Source: Bacteroidota bacterium
GTDB lineage: Bacteria; Bacteroidota; Bacteroidia; Chitinophagales; Chitinophagaceae
Length of the DNA stretch: 64,000 nt
NCBI GenBank assembly: GCA_023387985.1
Contig: JAEWHC010000008.1
Span: forward strand, 310,001 to 374,000
Direction: 5' to 3'
A program made the translations under genes and the position numbers. Positions 27,871 to 37,943 of the stretch are shown piece by piece. Each line of letters begins with the position of its first letter. The stretch's first letter is position 1. The notes under the pieces are model-generated. The model was not told the origin of the DNA, ran no database searches, and saw only the letters and a list, made by a program, of their open reading frames with translations.

Positions 27871-30297
27871 TCATGCCTCCTTGCGCGGCAGCATATCCCG
27901 CATGAGCACGGGCAGCAATACCAGGTTGGTAAAGGTTGCCGTAAGTAAGGTAAGGCTCGTTAGCCAACCCAAGGCAAAAGTGCCCCCAAACTTGCTGAAC
28001 ATAAAAATGACGAAACCGGCAATGAGCACCAGTGAAGTATAAATGATGCTGATGCCCGTTTGTTTTATCGTGGCCAGCGTTGTCGCAAATACATTACGGT
28101 TATATGCCGGCAATTCCTGTTTGTAATTTACCAGGAAGCGGATGGTCACATCGATGGCGATGCCGAGCGCCACGCTGAAAACCAGTACGGTGGAAGGCTT
28201 TAGCGCCACGCCTGTCCAGCCCATAAGGCCGGCAGTAATCACCAACGGGATGATGTTGGGAATCAATGAGCAGACCAGGATGCGGAAACTGCGGAATAGA
28301 AATAACATGATCATAGCGATGAGCAGGAACGCCCACACTACGCTTTCTTTCAGGCCGTTGATGATGTATTTACTTCCCTCCAGGTAGGTAACCGAGCTGC
28401 CCGTAAACGTAATTTTATAGCTACTGTCAAAAACGGCTTTTTCCGGGCTTTCCGGATCTTCAGGATTGACCAGTTCCATTCCGGCGAAATTGAAAACGGT
28501 ATCACTTTTTGCCTTAAAATCCGCCAGGAGTTCTGCAAGCTTTTCAGTTCCCACATCGGCCATATTGATGCTGATGCGGGTGCGTTGCCGGCTACTGTCC
28601 ATAAAGGTTTGGGTCAGCCTGCCCAGTTGGGTTTCAGATCCTGAATTCCCATTGCCGCGAAGGTATGGCGCCAGGAAAAAAAGATCGAATTCATTGGGTA
28701 TGATATAGCTCAGGCTGTCACCATCATAAAACGCCTGCTTGGCAAATTTGAGGCCTTCCACCAGGCTGAGTACCCTTCCGTTTTCGGGATAACCATCCAG
28801 ATAAGCTGAAAATTCATCAATTTTTTCGAATGTCCCCAAGCCACGGGTGATGGCGCCCCTGCGGCCGGCATCTATTTCAATTTCGAGTGGCATTACCCCG
28901 CCAAAATGTTGTTCAAACCATTTCAGATCTGTGGATATCATATCTTTCCGGGGAAGATCATCAACAATATAGCCTACCGAGCGGAGCCTGAAAATGCCGG
29001 CAACAGCCACCAGCAGCAAGGCAATGGTAACACCATAAACCAGCTTCCTGTTGTTTACCACCCAGTGTTCGATGTTCACCAGGATGTTTTCCAGTACACG
29101 GTTGCGTAAATACTTGGTATGCCTGGCTTTGGGGGGCGGCAAAAAACTCATTACCGCCGGAATGGCGATTAGCGAGATCACGAACAAAACCATGATGTTG
29201 ATGCCGGCTACAATACCAAATTCCTGGAGCAGGGCGCTGTCTGTGAGGGCGAAAACAGCAAATCCCACCGCTGCTGCGATATTGCAAAACAAGGTCACAA
29301 TTCCCATCTTTCCTACCATGTTCACCAGTGAAATGCGCTTCCAGGCTTCCTTGCGCAGGCTGGAAGCTTCATGCAGCTTTTCACCGGAATAGGTATCCCA
29401 GCTCATGTGGTATTTATTCAGAAAATAAATGCAATTGGGAATGCCGATAACGATAAGTAAAGGCGGGATCAATGCAGTGAGCAGGGTGATCTTAAATCCA
29501 AACAACTGCATGGTGCCCATTGCCCAGACCACCCCGAAAAGAACCGTACCCAGGGAGAGCAATACGGATCCTGCTCCCCGAAAAAAAATGACCAGGGTAA
29601 CCATGGCCAGCAATACGGAACCAAGCAAAAAATAATTCATTTCATTTTTTACACGGTCGCCAATCTTGGTGCGAATATAAGGCAGTCCACTCAGGTGCAC
29701 ATCTTGTCCGGTAGAAGCCCGGTAGTGCCCCACAGCCATTTCAATGGCGTTGATCACCCCGCTTCTACCGGCGCTTGCCAAAATATCCTTGTTGATGGTT
29801 ATCCCGGCCAGGTATGCATTTCTTTCCGAGTTATAGAGCGTATTCCGGTAAAAAACCCAGTTCCGGAACCGGTTGGCTGCGCTGTCGAGGCTGGATTGCG
29901 ATCTATAGAGGGTGTCCTTAAAAATATTTTGGGAAACCAGGGATGCTTTATCATTAGATTTAAGCAGTTCAACAGCAGTAGGAATGGCGAGAATGCCCTC
30001 AACACCGGCTACTGCCCGGATTTCTTTCATCAATTGGCGGTAGGCTTCAAAATTTTCTACCCGGAAAAAATCTGGATCGCTAACCCCAATAACCAAAACG
30101 CTGCCGTCTTCACCAAAACGGCTCTTGAATTGCTGATAATCCCGGAAACTTTGGCTGCTTACAGGGATGGCCTTCCCGAAATCATAACCGATTTCAATTT
30201 TGGAAGCCTGCCATCCCATGAATGTCGTAGTGACCAGCAAAATAGCCAGCAACACCACACGGTGCTTAATAATGTACTTTCCTACTGAATACCACAT
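27871..30297 (-). CDS. MMPL/RND-family membrane exporter
   Basis: Predicted proton-driven inner-membrane transporter, often for lipids or hydrophobic compounds. The ATG at 30297 gives 808 residues starting MWYSVGKYIIKHRVVLLAI. The layout is the duplicated RND plan: TM1, a periplasmic domain (about 40-220), TM2-6 (about 230-420), TM7, a second periplasmic domain (about 445-625) and TM8-12. The upstream extension to 30453 has no membrane features and overlaps the recO promoter region, so I reject it. DSSRQRTRISINMADVG and GIAIDVTIRFLVNY are typical of the family. The substrate is unknown and no periplasmic adaptor or outer-membrane channel gene is adjacent. Confidence 0.85.
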   Translation of the reverse strand: MWYSVGKYIIKHRVVLLAILLVTTTFMGWQASKIEIGYDFGKAIPVSSQSFRDYQQFKSRFGEDGSVLVIGVSDPDFFRVENFEAYRQLMKEIRAVAGVEGILAIPTAVELLKSNDKASLVSQNIFKDTLYRSQSSLDSAANRFRNWVFYRNTLYNSERNAYLAGITINKDILASAGRSGVINAIEMAVGHYRASTGQDVHLSGLPYIRTKIGDRVKNEMNYFLLGSVLLAMVTLVIFFRGAGSVLLSLGTVLFGVVWAMGTMQLFGFKITLLTALIPPLLIVIGIPNCIYFLNKYHMSWDTYSGEKLHEASSLRKEAWKRISLVNMVGKMGIVTLFCNIAAAVGFAVFALTDSALLQEFGIVAGINIMVLFVISLIAIPAVMSFLPPPKARHTKYLRNRVLENILVNIEHWVVNNRKLVYGVTIALLLVAVAGIFRLRSVGYIVDDLPRKDMISTDLKWFEQHFGGVMPLEIEIDAGRRGAITRGLGTFEKIDEFSAYLDGYPENGRVLSLVEGLKFAKQAFYDGDSLSYIIPNEFDLFFLAPYLRGNGNSGSETQLGRLTQTFMDSSRQRTRISINMADVGTEKLAELLADFKAKSDTVFNFAGMELVNPEDPESPEKAVFDSSYKITFTGSSVTYLEGSKYIINGLKESVVWAFLLIAMIMLFLFRSFRILVCSLIPNIIPLVITAGLMGWTGVALKPSTVLVFSVALGIAIDVTIRFLVNYKQELPAYNRNVFATTLATIKQTGISIIYTSLVLIAGFVIFMFSKFGGTFALGWLTSLTLLTATFTNLVLLPVLMRDMLPRKEA

Positions 30298-30556
30298 ATA
30301 TGGTTCTGAGGTTATGCATTGAAGCTTTCCGGAATGGCACCCTGCTTTTCGGATCAGAAGGGATAGTGGAACGGTAAAAAACGGTTCATCCGAGGTAGGC
30401 CGGCCATTACTGCATTCTCTAAAACGACCGCAAAGAAACAACTCAATTGGCAAAGGAATTAGAAAATATTAGACGCCGGATCCTGGGCAGTCTTCCGGTT
30501 TTCCGGGAACGCCTCATCGCTATCCCACCCCGACCCGCAGCCGCGATCAATTGCCT

Positions 30557-30564
30557 TAATTTTG
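30557..30564 (+). promoter_or_regulatory. -7 element of recO
   Basis: TAATTTTG, exact consensus, 32 bases before the recO ATG at 30597. Its position supports that start rather than the longer frame opening at 30447. Confidence 0.45.
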
Positions 30565-30596
30565 TATCCCAGAAATACGATCAATCTTTAACCCAA

Positions 30597-31334
30597 ATGG
30601 TAAATGCATCTGAAGCCATAATTCTGAAAACCATAGCTTATGGCGAAACGAGCCTGATTGTATCCGCGTTTACACGCAGCCAGGGTTTGCAGCAGTTTAT
30701 GGTGAAGGGCGCCCGGAAACATGGAAAACGGGCCGCGGGGCAAGTCACCTATCTTCAGCCCGCTGCAATACTCGACCTTGTTGTTGACTTCAATGAAAAC
30801 CGAAGCCTGCAATATATCCGGGAAATGAAATGGGCTTATGTTTTTGAACATATTTTGGTGGGGGTGATTAAAACGAGTGTGGCCTTATTCTGGATGGAAT
30901 TGCTGCAGAAGATTCTGAAACAACCCGAGGTAAATGATGAACTCTTCGATTTTGTAAAAGACCAGCTGATCATTCTCGACGGCTGTGAACCCGCCGTTAC
31001 CGCGAACCTGCCCTTATTTTTCCTGCTGAAAACCGCATCCATCCTGGGTTTTGACCCATCTGACCACAACGGTGCAGCGCAACCTTTTTTTGATATTACT
31101 GAAGGCGTATTTGTCTCTTATCCCGCCGCGGGACATGAAGTACTGGATGAGGAACTGAGCAGCATTACCCGCGAACTGTTAATGCAGGAAAATGCCATTA
31201 CCCTTTACCGAATTAAGCTCAATAACCTGCAACGGAGAGCATTGATTGCGGCCTACCTGCAATTTTACTGCATCCACATTACTGATTTCGGCACGTTGAA
31301 ATCCCTGGAGGTGCTGCAGGAAATCCTCAAGTGA
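30597..31334 (+). CDS. recO: DNA repair protein RecO
   Basis: Loads RecA onto SSB-coated DNA in the RecFOR pathway. The 245-residue form starts MVNASEAIILKTIAYGETSLIV, the conserved N-terminal OB-fold opening of RecO; the reading frame extends 50 codons further upstream but that segment is unrelated and lies before the promoter. The C-terminal helical part is present. The usual zinc-site cysteines are not evident, as in many Bacteroidota RecO. Divergent from the MMPL gene. Confidence 0.87.
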   Translation: MVNASEAIILKTIAYGETSLIVSAFTRSQGLQQFMVKGARKHGKRAAGQVTYLQPAAILDLVVDFNENRSLQYIREMKWAYVFEHILVGVIKTSVALFWMELLQKILKQPEVNDELFDFVKDQLIILDGCEPAVTANLPLFFLLKTASILGFDPSDHNGAAQPFFDITEGVFVSYPAAGHEVLDEELSSITRELLMQENAITLYRIKLNNLQRRALIAAYLQFYCIHITDFGTLKSLEVLQEILK

Positions 31335-31425
31335 TTGCCAACCTCCTCAAAAAGGGAGGTACCTAATTTAACCCCCGCCCGGGGTGTAAAATCATTATCT
31401 TTCCAACATTGAAAAAAACAAATTA

Positions 31426-32430
31426 ATGAAATCCTTTGATCTTTCCGTTCTGGACCTTGCACCGGTAAAACAAGGCCGGTCCATTCAAGATAGCTTCCAG
31501 GAAAGCCTTGAACTTGCGCGTCATACCGAAAAACTTGGCTATGTACGTTACTGGTTTGCCGAACACCACAATATGGCAAGCATTGCCAGCTCCGCTACCT
31601 CGGTGCTCATTGGTTTTGTAGCAGGCGGCACTTCCAGCATCCGCGTAGGATCGGGTGGCATTATGCTGCCCAATCACAGTTCACTGGTGATTGCAGAACA
31701 GTTTGGCACACTCGAATCCCTCTACCCTGGCCGCATCGATCTGGGGATTGGCCGGGCACCCGGTACGGATGCGTTGACCGCAAAAGCCCTTGGCAGAAAT
31801 CCCGCAATCATTAATGAGCAATTTCCGAGGCAGATCCTTGAATTGCAGATGTTTTTTTCAAAAGAAAATGAGAACGGCCTGGTACGGGCAATTCCCGGCG
31901 AGGGTTGCCATATTCCCCTGTATATCCTGGGATCAAGTACCGATAGTGCCTGGCTGGCATCACAGCTTGGATTGCCTTATGTATTTGCCGCACATTTTGC
32001 TCCTGAGCAAATGGAAACAGCTTTCGAAATTTACCGGCAGAACTATCAGCCCAGTGAAAAACATCCCAAACCCTGGGTAATGGCGTGTGTAAATGGCATG
32101 GCCGCAGACACCACCGCCGAAGCGCAAAAAATTGCAAACACGCTTTATTCCGCATTTCTCAACATCATCCGGAATGACCGGAAACCCTATGGGCCACCAC
32201 CCGAAACAATGGACGGGCTTTGGTCGCCCGTGGAAGAAATGGGCGTAAAACAAAAACTCCGTTATAGTCTCATTGGCGACCGCGACGGCGTAAGCAAGCA
32301 ATTGACGGCATTCCAGAAAAAATACCAGCTTGATGAGATCATGATTTCCTCAATGATCTATGACCAGCAGGCGAGGTTAAGGTCCTACGAAATTTTGATG
32401 GAAGTGGGAAAGGAAATTGGAAAAGGATAA
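31426..32430 (+). CDS. Luciferase-like FMN-dependent oxidoreductase
   Basis: A 334-residue TIM-barrel protein of the LLM class, MsnO8/YhbW-like subgroup. Landmarks are SFDLSVLDLAPV at the N-terminus, YVRYWFAEHHNMASIASS (the AEHH motif), VGSGGIMLPNHSSLVIAEQF, and GRIDLGIGRAPGTD. The reduced-flavin substrate and role are unknown. A T-poor hairpin (ACCTCC...GGAGGT, about 31341-31360) separates it from recO, so co-transcription is possible. Confidence 0.88.
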   Translation: MKSFDLSVLDLAPVKQGRSIQDSFQESLELARHTEKLGYVRYWFAEHHNMASIASSATSVLIGFVAGGTSSIRVGSGGIMLPNHSSLVIAEQFGTLESLYPGRIDLGIGRAPGTDALTAKALGRNPAIINEQFPRQILELQMFFSKENENGLVRAIPGEGCHIPLYILGSSTDSAWLASQLGLPYVFAAHFAPEQMETAFEIYRQNYQPSEKHPKPWVMACVNGMAADTTAEAQKIANTLYSAFLNIIRNDRKPYGPPPETMDGLWSPVEEMGVKQKLRYSLIGDRDGVSKQLTAFQKKYQLDEIMISSMIYDQQARLRSYEILMEVGKEIGKG

Positions 32431-32609
32431 GGATGCAGCAGTGTCGGCATTCACGAAATAAGCAGAAAAGGCAGAAGCTTTTTTCCACCTGTTGATGCCG
32501 AAAAAAAGGAAAGGGAAGATGGCGGTACAAGAAATCTTCCCAATGAATTTTTTCATGTCCACATGTTGATTGATTTGCCAAGCCCCTAACTTCATGCAAA
32601 ATTTTCCCC

Positions 32610-33899
32610 ATGCATGGGTTAGAATGGCTCATGGTAGCTGTGTTTGTAGCAGGCTACCTCGCAATTGCGCTAGAACATTTCATCAAACTAAACAAAGCTG
32701 CGTCTGCAATACTTACCGGCGTCATCTGCTGGATCATCTATTCCGTCGCTTCTGCTGACCGCGTGGCTATGGAAGGCCATCTGCTGGAACATCTTGGAGA
32801 TATCGCTTCCATCTTGTTTTTCCTGCTTGGGGCAATGACGATTGTTACCATTGTGGATATGCATGATGGATTTACGGTGATCACCAACCGTGTGCGAACG
32901 ACAAGTAAATCGAAGCTGCTTTGGATTTTGACGATTCTTGCATTTTTCCTTTCGTCATTGCTGGATAACCTAACCACAACCATTGTGATGATCTCACTGA
33001 TCAACCGCATTCTGACTGAGAAAAAAGACAAATGGTTTTTCAGCGGATTCATGGTGATCGCGGCAAATGCAGGCGGGGCGTTTTCACCCATTGGTGATGT
33101 TACCACCACCATGCTCTGGATTGGCGGTCAGATAACGGCATGGAGTATTATTGAGAAAACATTCTTGGCAAGTCTTGCCGTTGTATTGGTTCCGCTGGTA
33201 ATCGCGGGCTTGCAATTCAGGGGTCAGCATTTTGCGCCAGTTGCCCCCAGGGAGGAAAATGAAATGGTGGTTTCCTATAAAAATGCACGAATCGTTTTAA
33301 TCGCCGGAGTGCTCTCTTTAGTCGCTGTTCCATTTTTTAAACAAGCTACCCATCTGCCGCCGCTCATGGGCATGTTGTTCTCGCTTGGTTTCATGTGGGT
33401 GCTGACAACTTACATGCATCGCAATCAAGCTCAGGATTTTCAAAAACGTTTTTCGATCACCCGGGCCCTGGAAATTGTGGATACACCCACCATTCTTTTT
33501 TTCCTGGGGATTTTGCTGGCCATCAGCGCCCTGCAATCCCACGGTTTACTAAATGAACTGGCCACCTGGGTGAATACGGTGATCCCGGATATCAAAGTCA
33601 TTGCTTTTGCCATGGGCATTTTGTCCGCAGTTATCGATAACGTTCCGCTTGTTGCAGCTTTACAGGGCATGTACAGTCTTGAAACTTTTCCGCAGGGCCA
33701 TGAATTCTGGGAAGCCATTGCGCTCACTTGCGGAACGGGAGGCAGCATCATCATCATTGGCTCAGCAGCCGGTGTTGCCGCAATGGGGATCCAGTCGATT
33801 GATTTCTTCTGGTATCTTATGAAAATCGGCTGGCTGGCCCTTGTGGGGTTTGTGGCCGGGAACCTGGTATTTTGGTTGCAACACGCAATAACCGGCTGA
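32610..33899 (+). CDS. nhaD: Na+/H+ antiporter NhaD, copy 1
   Basis: Inner-membrane sodium/proton antiporter of the ion-transporter superfamily. The 429 residues form about 12 helices with the NhaD hallmarks LDNLTTTIVMISLI, NAGGAFSPIGDVTTTMLWIGGQI, IDNVPLVAALQGMYSL and TCGTGGSIIIIGSAAGVAAMG, all intact. A paralogue follows 388 bases downstream on the same strand. Start ATG at 32610 matches the alignable start of copy 2. Confidence 0.93.
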   Translation: MHGLEWLMVAVFVAGYLAIALEHFIKLNKAASAILTGVICWIIYSVASADRVAMEGHLLEHLGDIASILFFLLGAMTIVTIVDMHDGFTVITNRVRTTSKSKLLWILTILAFFLSSLLDNLTTTIVMISLINRILTEKKDKWFFSGFMVIAANAGGAFSPIGDVTTTMLWIGGQITAWSIIEKTFLASLAVVLVPLVIAGLQFRGQHFAPVAPREENEMVVSYKNARIVLIAGVLSLVAVPFFKQATHLPPLMGMLFSLGFMWVLTTYMHRNQAQDFQKRFSITRALEIVDTPTILFFLGILLAISALQSHGLLNELATWVNTVIPDIKVIAFAMGILSAVIDNVPLVAALQGMYSLETFPQGHEFWEAIALTCGTGGSIIIIGSAAGVAAMGIQSIDFFWYLMKIGWLALVGFVAGNLVFWLQHAITG

Positions 33900-34287
33900 G
33901 AAGAGAAAGGCAAAAGGTTGAGGGTAAAGAAAGCTTTTTGCCTATGAAATTTTGACTTAAGTAAAAAGGAAAAGCCAACCGGGTAATGATGCAGGTTCAG
34001 TTAGGTTTCTGAAACCATGCTGATAAAAAAACAATCATCAAAAATTATAGCGGCTTAACCCGTCCTGGTCAAAACGAAAAGCTTAGTGATAGCAAAATCC
34101 TAATCATGTAAAAGCCAGTGAAAGGCCTGATCGGATACCCGCTGCAGATTTGGGCCATGCTGATCCCTGCATCTTTAACATTTTAAAAAAGACATAAAAA
34201 AAGGGTTGCCCCTGCTAGGCCTGCATTGTGCAAAATGGCAGGAAATGTTTACCTTCTTTCCGCTAATTTCGTTCTCAAATATTTCTT
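33900..34287. other. Intergenic stretch between the two nhaD copies
   Basis: 388 bases, AT-rich, no reading frame of note. A near-consensus -7 word TAATTTCG at 34264-34271 lies just before copy 2. No terminator hairpin with a T-run is visible, so read-through from copy 1 is possible. Confidence 0.4.
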
Positions 34288-35568
34288 GTGGGCATTCTGG
34301 AATGGGTGATGGTGGCCATCTTCGTGATTGGCTATGCAGCAATCGCCCTTGAACATAAAATTGGATTGGATAAAGCGGCATCGGCCATTGTTACCGGGGT
34401 TTTACTCTGGGTTTTCTATGCGCTTTCCGGCGAAAGGAATGCTCTTGTGGAAGGTAACCTGATGGAACATCTCGGCGATATTTCATCTGTTTTATTTTTC
34501 CTGCTGAGCGCCATGGCCATTGTTACGCTGATTGATCTGCACAACGGTTTCTCGGTCATCACCAACCGCATCCACACTACAAGCAAGGCAAGGCTGCTCT
34601 GGATCCTGAGCTTGCTTGCTTTTTTTCTTTCGGCATTGCTCGATAACCTTACCACCACCATCGTCATGATCTCGCTGATCGATAAAGTACTGCAAGACCG
34701 GGAAGATAAAGTTTACTTCAGCTCATTCATGATCATCGCGGCCAATGCCGGTGGGGCATTTTCTCCCATTGGCGATGTAACCACCACCATGCTTTGGATA
34801 GGCGGGCAGATTACCACGCTGGAAATCATGAAAGACACATTCCTGGCGAGCTTTTTTGTCCTGCTGATCCCATTGATTGTCGTCAGCTTTCGTTTCCGGG
34901 GACAAACCCTGGCATTGAAAGACAAGAACGCTCGCGCCAAAGATGAAGCCAACGCCCGCATCATGTTGATCTGCGGTGTAGTAGCGCTTATGGCCGTACC
35001 GGTTTTTAAACAGCTTACGCACCTTCCGCCAATCATGGGTATGCTGCTTTCGCTGGGGTTCATGTGGATCGTTACCTCACGGCTGCACCGGAATAAAACC
35101 CATGATTCCAGGCGAAAATTCAGTGTTTCGCATGCCCTGGAAATCGTAGATACACCCACCATTTTTTTCTTCCTCGGCATCCTGCTGGCCGTTTCCGCAT
35201 TGCAGTCGCATGGCTTGCTTAACCTGCTTGCTTCCTGGGTGAATTATACCACCAGCGATGTGCGCCTCATTGGCCTCGCTATGGGCATTTTGTCGGCCAT
35301 CATTGATAACGTCCCGCTGGTTGCTGCCGTTCAGGGTATGTACAGCCTGGAAACATTTCCCACCGATCACGCATTCTGGCAGATTATTGCCCTGGCTTGT
35401 GGCACCGGAGGAAGCATGATCATCATCGGTTCGGCAGCGGGTGTAGCTGCAATGGGTATGCAGAAGATCGATTTTTTCTGGTATCTTAAAAAAATGGGCT
35501 GGCTGGCTTTCCTCGGATTTCTATCCGGAAGCCTGGTTTTCTGGCTGCAGCATGCACTTACCTCATGA
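34288..35568 (+). CDS. nhaD: Na+/H+ antiporter NhaD, copy 2
   Basis: Paralogue of the preceding gene; by eye about two thirds of residues are identical over the full length, with the hydrophilic loop near residues 205-220 the most divergent (LKDKNARAKDEANAR against APREENEMVVSYKNAR). All motif blocks (LDNLTTTIVMISLI, SPIGDVTTTMLWIGGQI, IDNVPLVAAVQGMYSL, ACGTGGSMIIIGSAAG) are kept, so both copies should be active. It starts at GTG 34288, supported by alignment to copy 1. Its stop overlaps the convergent NAD(P)-binding gene by 6 bases. Confidence 0.92.
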   Translation: MGILEWVMVAIFVIGYAAIALEHKIGLDKAASAIVTGVLLWVFYALSGERNALVEGNLMEHLGDISSVLFFLLSAMAIVTLIDLHNGFSVITNRIHTTSKARLLWILSLLAFFLSALLDNLTTTIVMISLIDKVLQDREDKVYFSSFMIIAANAGGAFSPIGDVTTTMLWIGGQITTLEIMKDTFLASFFVLLIPLIVVSFRFRGQTLALKDKNARAKDEANARIMLICGVVALMAVPVFKQLTHLPPIMGMLLSLGFMWIVTSRLHRNKTHDSRRKFSVSHALEIVDTPTIFFFLGILLAVSALQSHGLLNLLASWVNYTTSDVRLIGLAMGILSAIIDNVPLVAAVQGMYSLETFPTDHAFWQIIALACGTGGSMIIIGSAAGVAAMGMQKIDFFWYLKKMGWLAFLGFLSGSLVFWLQHALTS

Positions 35569-36237
35569 CCCTTTCTGAGAATATAATTGAGCCGTATGTC
35601 GGATCTGCAACCCTTCGAGTATCCACGGTTCATAGGCATGCCGGGTAACATAGAGCATACTTTTACCCAGTTCTTCAAGTGTGGAAAATCCTTGGGGGAA
35701 TACCCTCCTCCCCAGGGGAAACATCCAGGCCACAAATTTGTAAAAAGGCAAGACATGGCGGCTTTCCGGAAAAGGTTTCAGAAAACCCGGACGGTAGGCA
35801 TAAAAGCGGTTGCCAAACATGGTGTGCAGTTCAATTTCCACCCGGCCTTTTACCCTCGACCATTGCTGACGGCTTCGCAGGGTATGGTCGGTTCCTGCCC
35901 CGCTTACATAACAAAAAGACATGGCAGGATTCAAGCCTGCCACCACCCGGGCGATATGCATAGTGAGAGTATAGGTGGTTTCAAAATACGCTGCTTTGCC
36001 AATGCCCACACTGCTTATGCCCAGGCAAAAAAAGCACGCATCAATATTTTCCAGCCAATCTTTCACGGGTTCAATGTTCATCATGTTGTTGTGAATAACC
36101 TCCTTCAATTTCGGGTGGCTATATCCTGAAGGCCTTCGGGAAAGACTGATGATCTCAATGACGTTTTGATCTTCGAGGCAGGTTCTTAAAACGCCCTCTC
36201 CCACCATACCGGTGGCGCCGGTAATCAGTATTTTCAT
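35563..36237 (-). CDS. NAD(P)-binding Rossmann protein, HTATIP2/YbjT-like
   Basis: A 224-residue atypical short-chain dehydrogenase-like protein. It starts KILITGATGMVGEGVLR with the TGxxGxxG loop, has DACFFCLGISSVG and a YVSGAGTDHTLRSRQQWSRVKG region where the catalytic Tyr/Lys pair of true SDRs is partly replaced (SRVKG). The substrate is unknown. Its start codon overlaps the stop of the upstream SulP gene as ATGA, so the two are translationally coupled. Confidence 0.75.
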   Translation of the reverse strand: MKILITGATGMVGEGVLRTCLEDQNVIEIISLSRRPSGYSHPKLKEVIHNNMMNIEPVKDWLENIDACFFCLGISSVGIGKAAYFETTYTLTMHIARVVAGLNPAMSFCYVSGAGTDHTLRSRQQWSRVKGRVEIELHTMFGNRFYAYRPGFLKPFPESRHVLPFYKFVAWMFPLGRRVFPQGFSTLEELGKSMLYVTRHAYEPWILEGLQIRHTAQLYSQKGS

Positions 36238-37895
36238 TCAATTTGTTTTTTTTGATTTTTTACACGGTCCAGTTCAACCAGGTAGTCCACGCACTTACGA
36301 AATGCTGTAAATACATGATGGTGCCCGACCAGATCGGGGATTACCCGGATGCTTTCCAGCCTTGCTTTCGGCTGTGGTTGCACGCCGGTGAGTAGCACCT
36401 CCACCCCGCGTTTTTCAAGATCCAGAATGGCTTCTTCCAGGGCATAAAGCCCGGATTGGTCAATGAATGGCACCAGCTTCATACGAATGATTACATAATC
36501 CACGTCCGGCAAGGTTTCTACCATGTTCTTAAAGCCTGATACAGCCGCAAAAAACAATGGCCCGTTCAACCGTTTGATGTAGATCCGCGTTGCAAGATCA
36601 TCCGGCATGTTTTCATCATCCCAGGTTCCCGGCATATGGTCTTCCAATGGCTCCACAGTACTTCTTGCTTCGAGTGAATCACCCATTTTTTTCATGAAAA
36701 GCAGGGAAGCCATAAGCATCCCCACAGCTACCGCCATCAGCAGGTCGAAGAAACTCGTGATGATCAGCACAATAATCATAATGACGGCATCACTGCGCGG
36801 AACTTTATTGAGGTGGCGAAAACCGCGGTAATCGAGGATACCGATACCGACTGTGATCAGGATACCTGCAAGTACGGCATTCGGAATAACCGAGGCATAA
36901 GTGCCGGCGCCAACGAGAATGATGAGCAGGAGCAAAGCATGTATAATTCCACTCATCCGGTTACGGCCTCCGCTGCGAATGTTCACCAGCGTGCGCATAG
37001 TGGCACCAGCTCCGGGCAAGCCCCCAAACAAGCCCGCTACCGCGTTGCCGGTACCCTGGCCAATGAGTTCTTTATTGCTGTTGTGCTTGGTACGGGTAAC
37101 ATTGTCGGCCACAACTGAAGTGAGCAGCGAATCGATAGCACCCAGCAATGCAAGGGTGATGGCCGCCTGCAAAATAATGGAATACATGGAAGGATTGATG
37201 CTAAACAAACCACTTAGCTGCAGTACAGGAAAACCGCCCGGAATATCGCCGATTGTGGAAACGTCTTTCTGCAGCAAAACATTCAGCAAAGTAATGGATG
37301 CCAATGCCACAAGGGTGCTGGGGATGGCCTTGGTCATCTTTGGGAAAAGATAGATGATCAAAACGGTCAGCGCGGAATAGCACACTGCCCAGGGGTTAAT
37401 TTGCTGTATGGCTTGCGGAAACTGCTGTAAAACCTCAAGTGTGGATTGCGGGGGTAACACACCAATGGCCGGAAACAACTGTTGCAGGATAATGATCACC
37501 CCAATCCCGCTCATGAAGCCCGAAACGACCGGGTAAGGAATGTACCTGATCAACGTTCCCAGGCGGGTAAGGCCCAAAACCACCTGAAAGATACCCGCCA
37601 GAACAAAACAAGCGACAATGGCGGCCATGCTGGCCTGCAGGCTGCCGGTAACAGCAATAAAACTGCCGATTGTGGCTGCCGAAACAACCGTCATTGGTCC
37701 GGTAGGTCCGCTGATCTGCGAAGGCGTTCCACCTAAAAGCGCCGCAAAAAACCCCAGGAAAATTGCGCCATATAAACCCGCTGTGGCTCCCATGCCCGAC
37801 TGCACGCCAAAAGCAAGAGCAAGCGGCAGGGCCACAATGCCCGCAGTAATTCCACCAAACAAATCGCCCTTTGAAAACTTCAGTAAATCTTTCAT
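36234..37895 (-). CDS. SulP-family anion transporter with STAS domain
   Basis: Inner-membrane carrier for sulfate, bicarbonate or related anions. The 553-residue protein has the SulP opening (GDLFGGITAGIVALPLALAFG), about 12-14 helices, ISGPTGPMTVV in the TM3 region, GLFGGLPGAGATMRTLVNIRSGG, and a C-terminal STAS domain (about 430-540) containing MKLVPFIDQSGLYALEEA. Anion specificity cannot be read from sequence. It is coupled to the downstream NAD(P)-binding gene. Confidence 0.9.
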   Translation of the reverse strand: MKDLLKFSKGDLFGGITAGIVALPLALAFGVQSGMGATAGLYGAIFLGFFAALLGGTPSQISGPTGPMTVVSAATIGSFIAVTGSLQASMAAIVACFVLAGIFQVVLGLTRLGTLIRYIPYPVVSGFMSGIGVIIILQQLFPAIGVLPPQSTLEVLQQFPQAIQQINPWAVCYSALTVLIIYLFPKMTKAIPSTLVALASITLLNVLLQKDVSTIGDIPGGFPVLQLSGLFSINPSMYSIILQAAITLALLGAIDSLLTSVVADNVTRTKHNSNKELIGQGTGNAVAGLFGGLPGAGATMRTLVNIRSGGRNRMSGIIHALLLLIILVGAGTYASVIPNAVLAGILITVGIGILDYRGFRHLNKVPRSDAVIMIIVLIITSFFDLLMAVAVGMLMASLLFMKKMGDSLEARSTVEPLEDHMPGTWDDENMPDDLATRIYIKRLNGPLFFAAVSGFKNMVETLPDVDYVIIRMKLVPFIDQSGLYALEEAILDLEKRGVEVLLTGVQPQPKARLESIRVIPDLVGHHHVFTAFRKCVDYLVELDRVKNQKKQIE

Positions 37896-37943
37896 GTCCT
37901 TATGGTTCTATGCGCTGAGCAGGAATTCCGGATAACCAGCTCT

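Noticed and set aside
30298..30453. N-terminal extension of the MMPL exporter
   Set aside because: The extra 52 residues have no membrane or signal features; the ATG at 30297 starts right at the first helix as in the family.
30447..30596. 50-codon N-terminal extension of RecO
   Set aside because: The conserved RecO start is at 30597, and a promoter -7 word lies at 30557-30564 within the extension.
31341..31360. Hairpin ACCTCC...GGAGGT between recO and the luciferase-like gene
   Set aside because: No T-run follows, so I do not call it a terminator.
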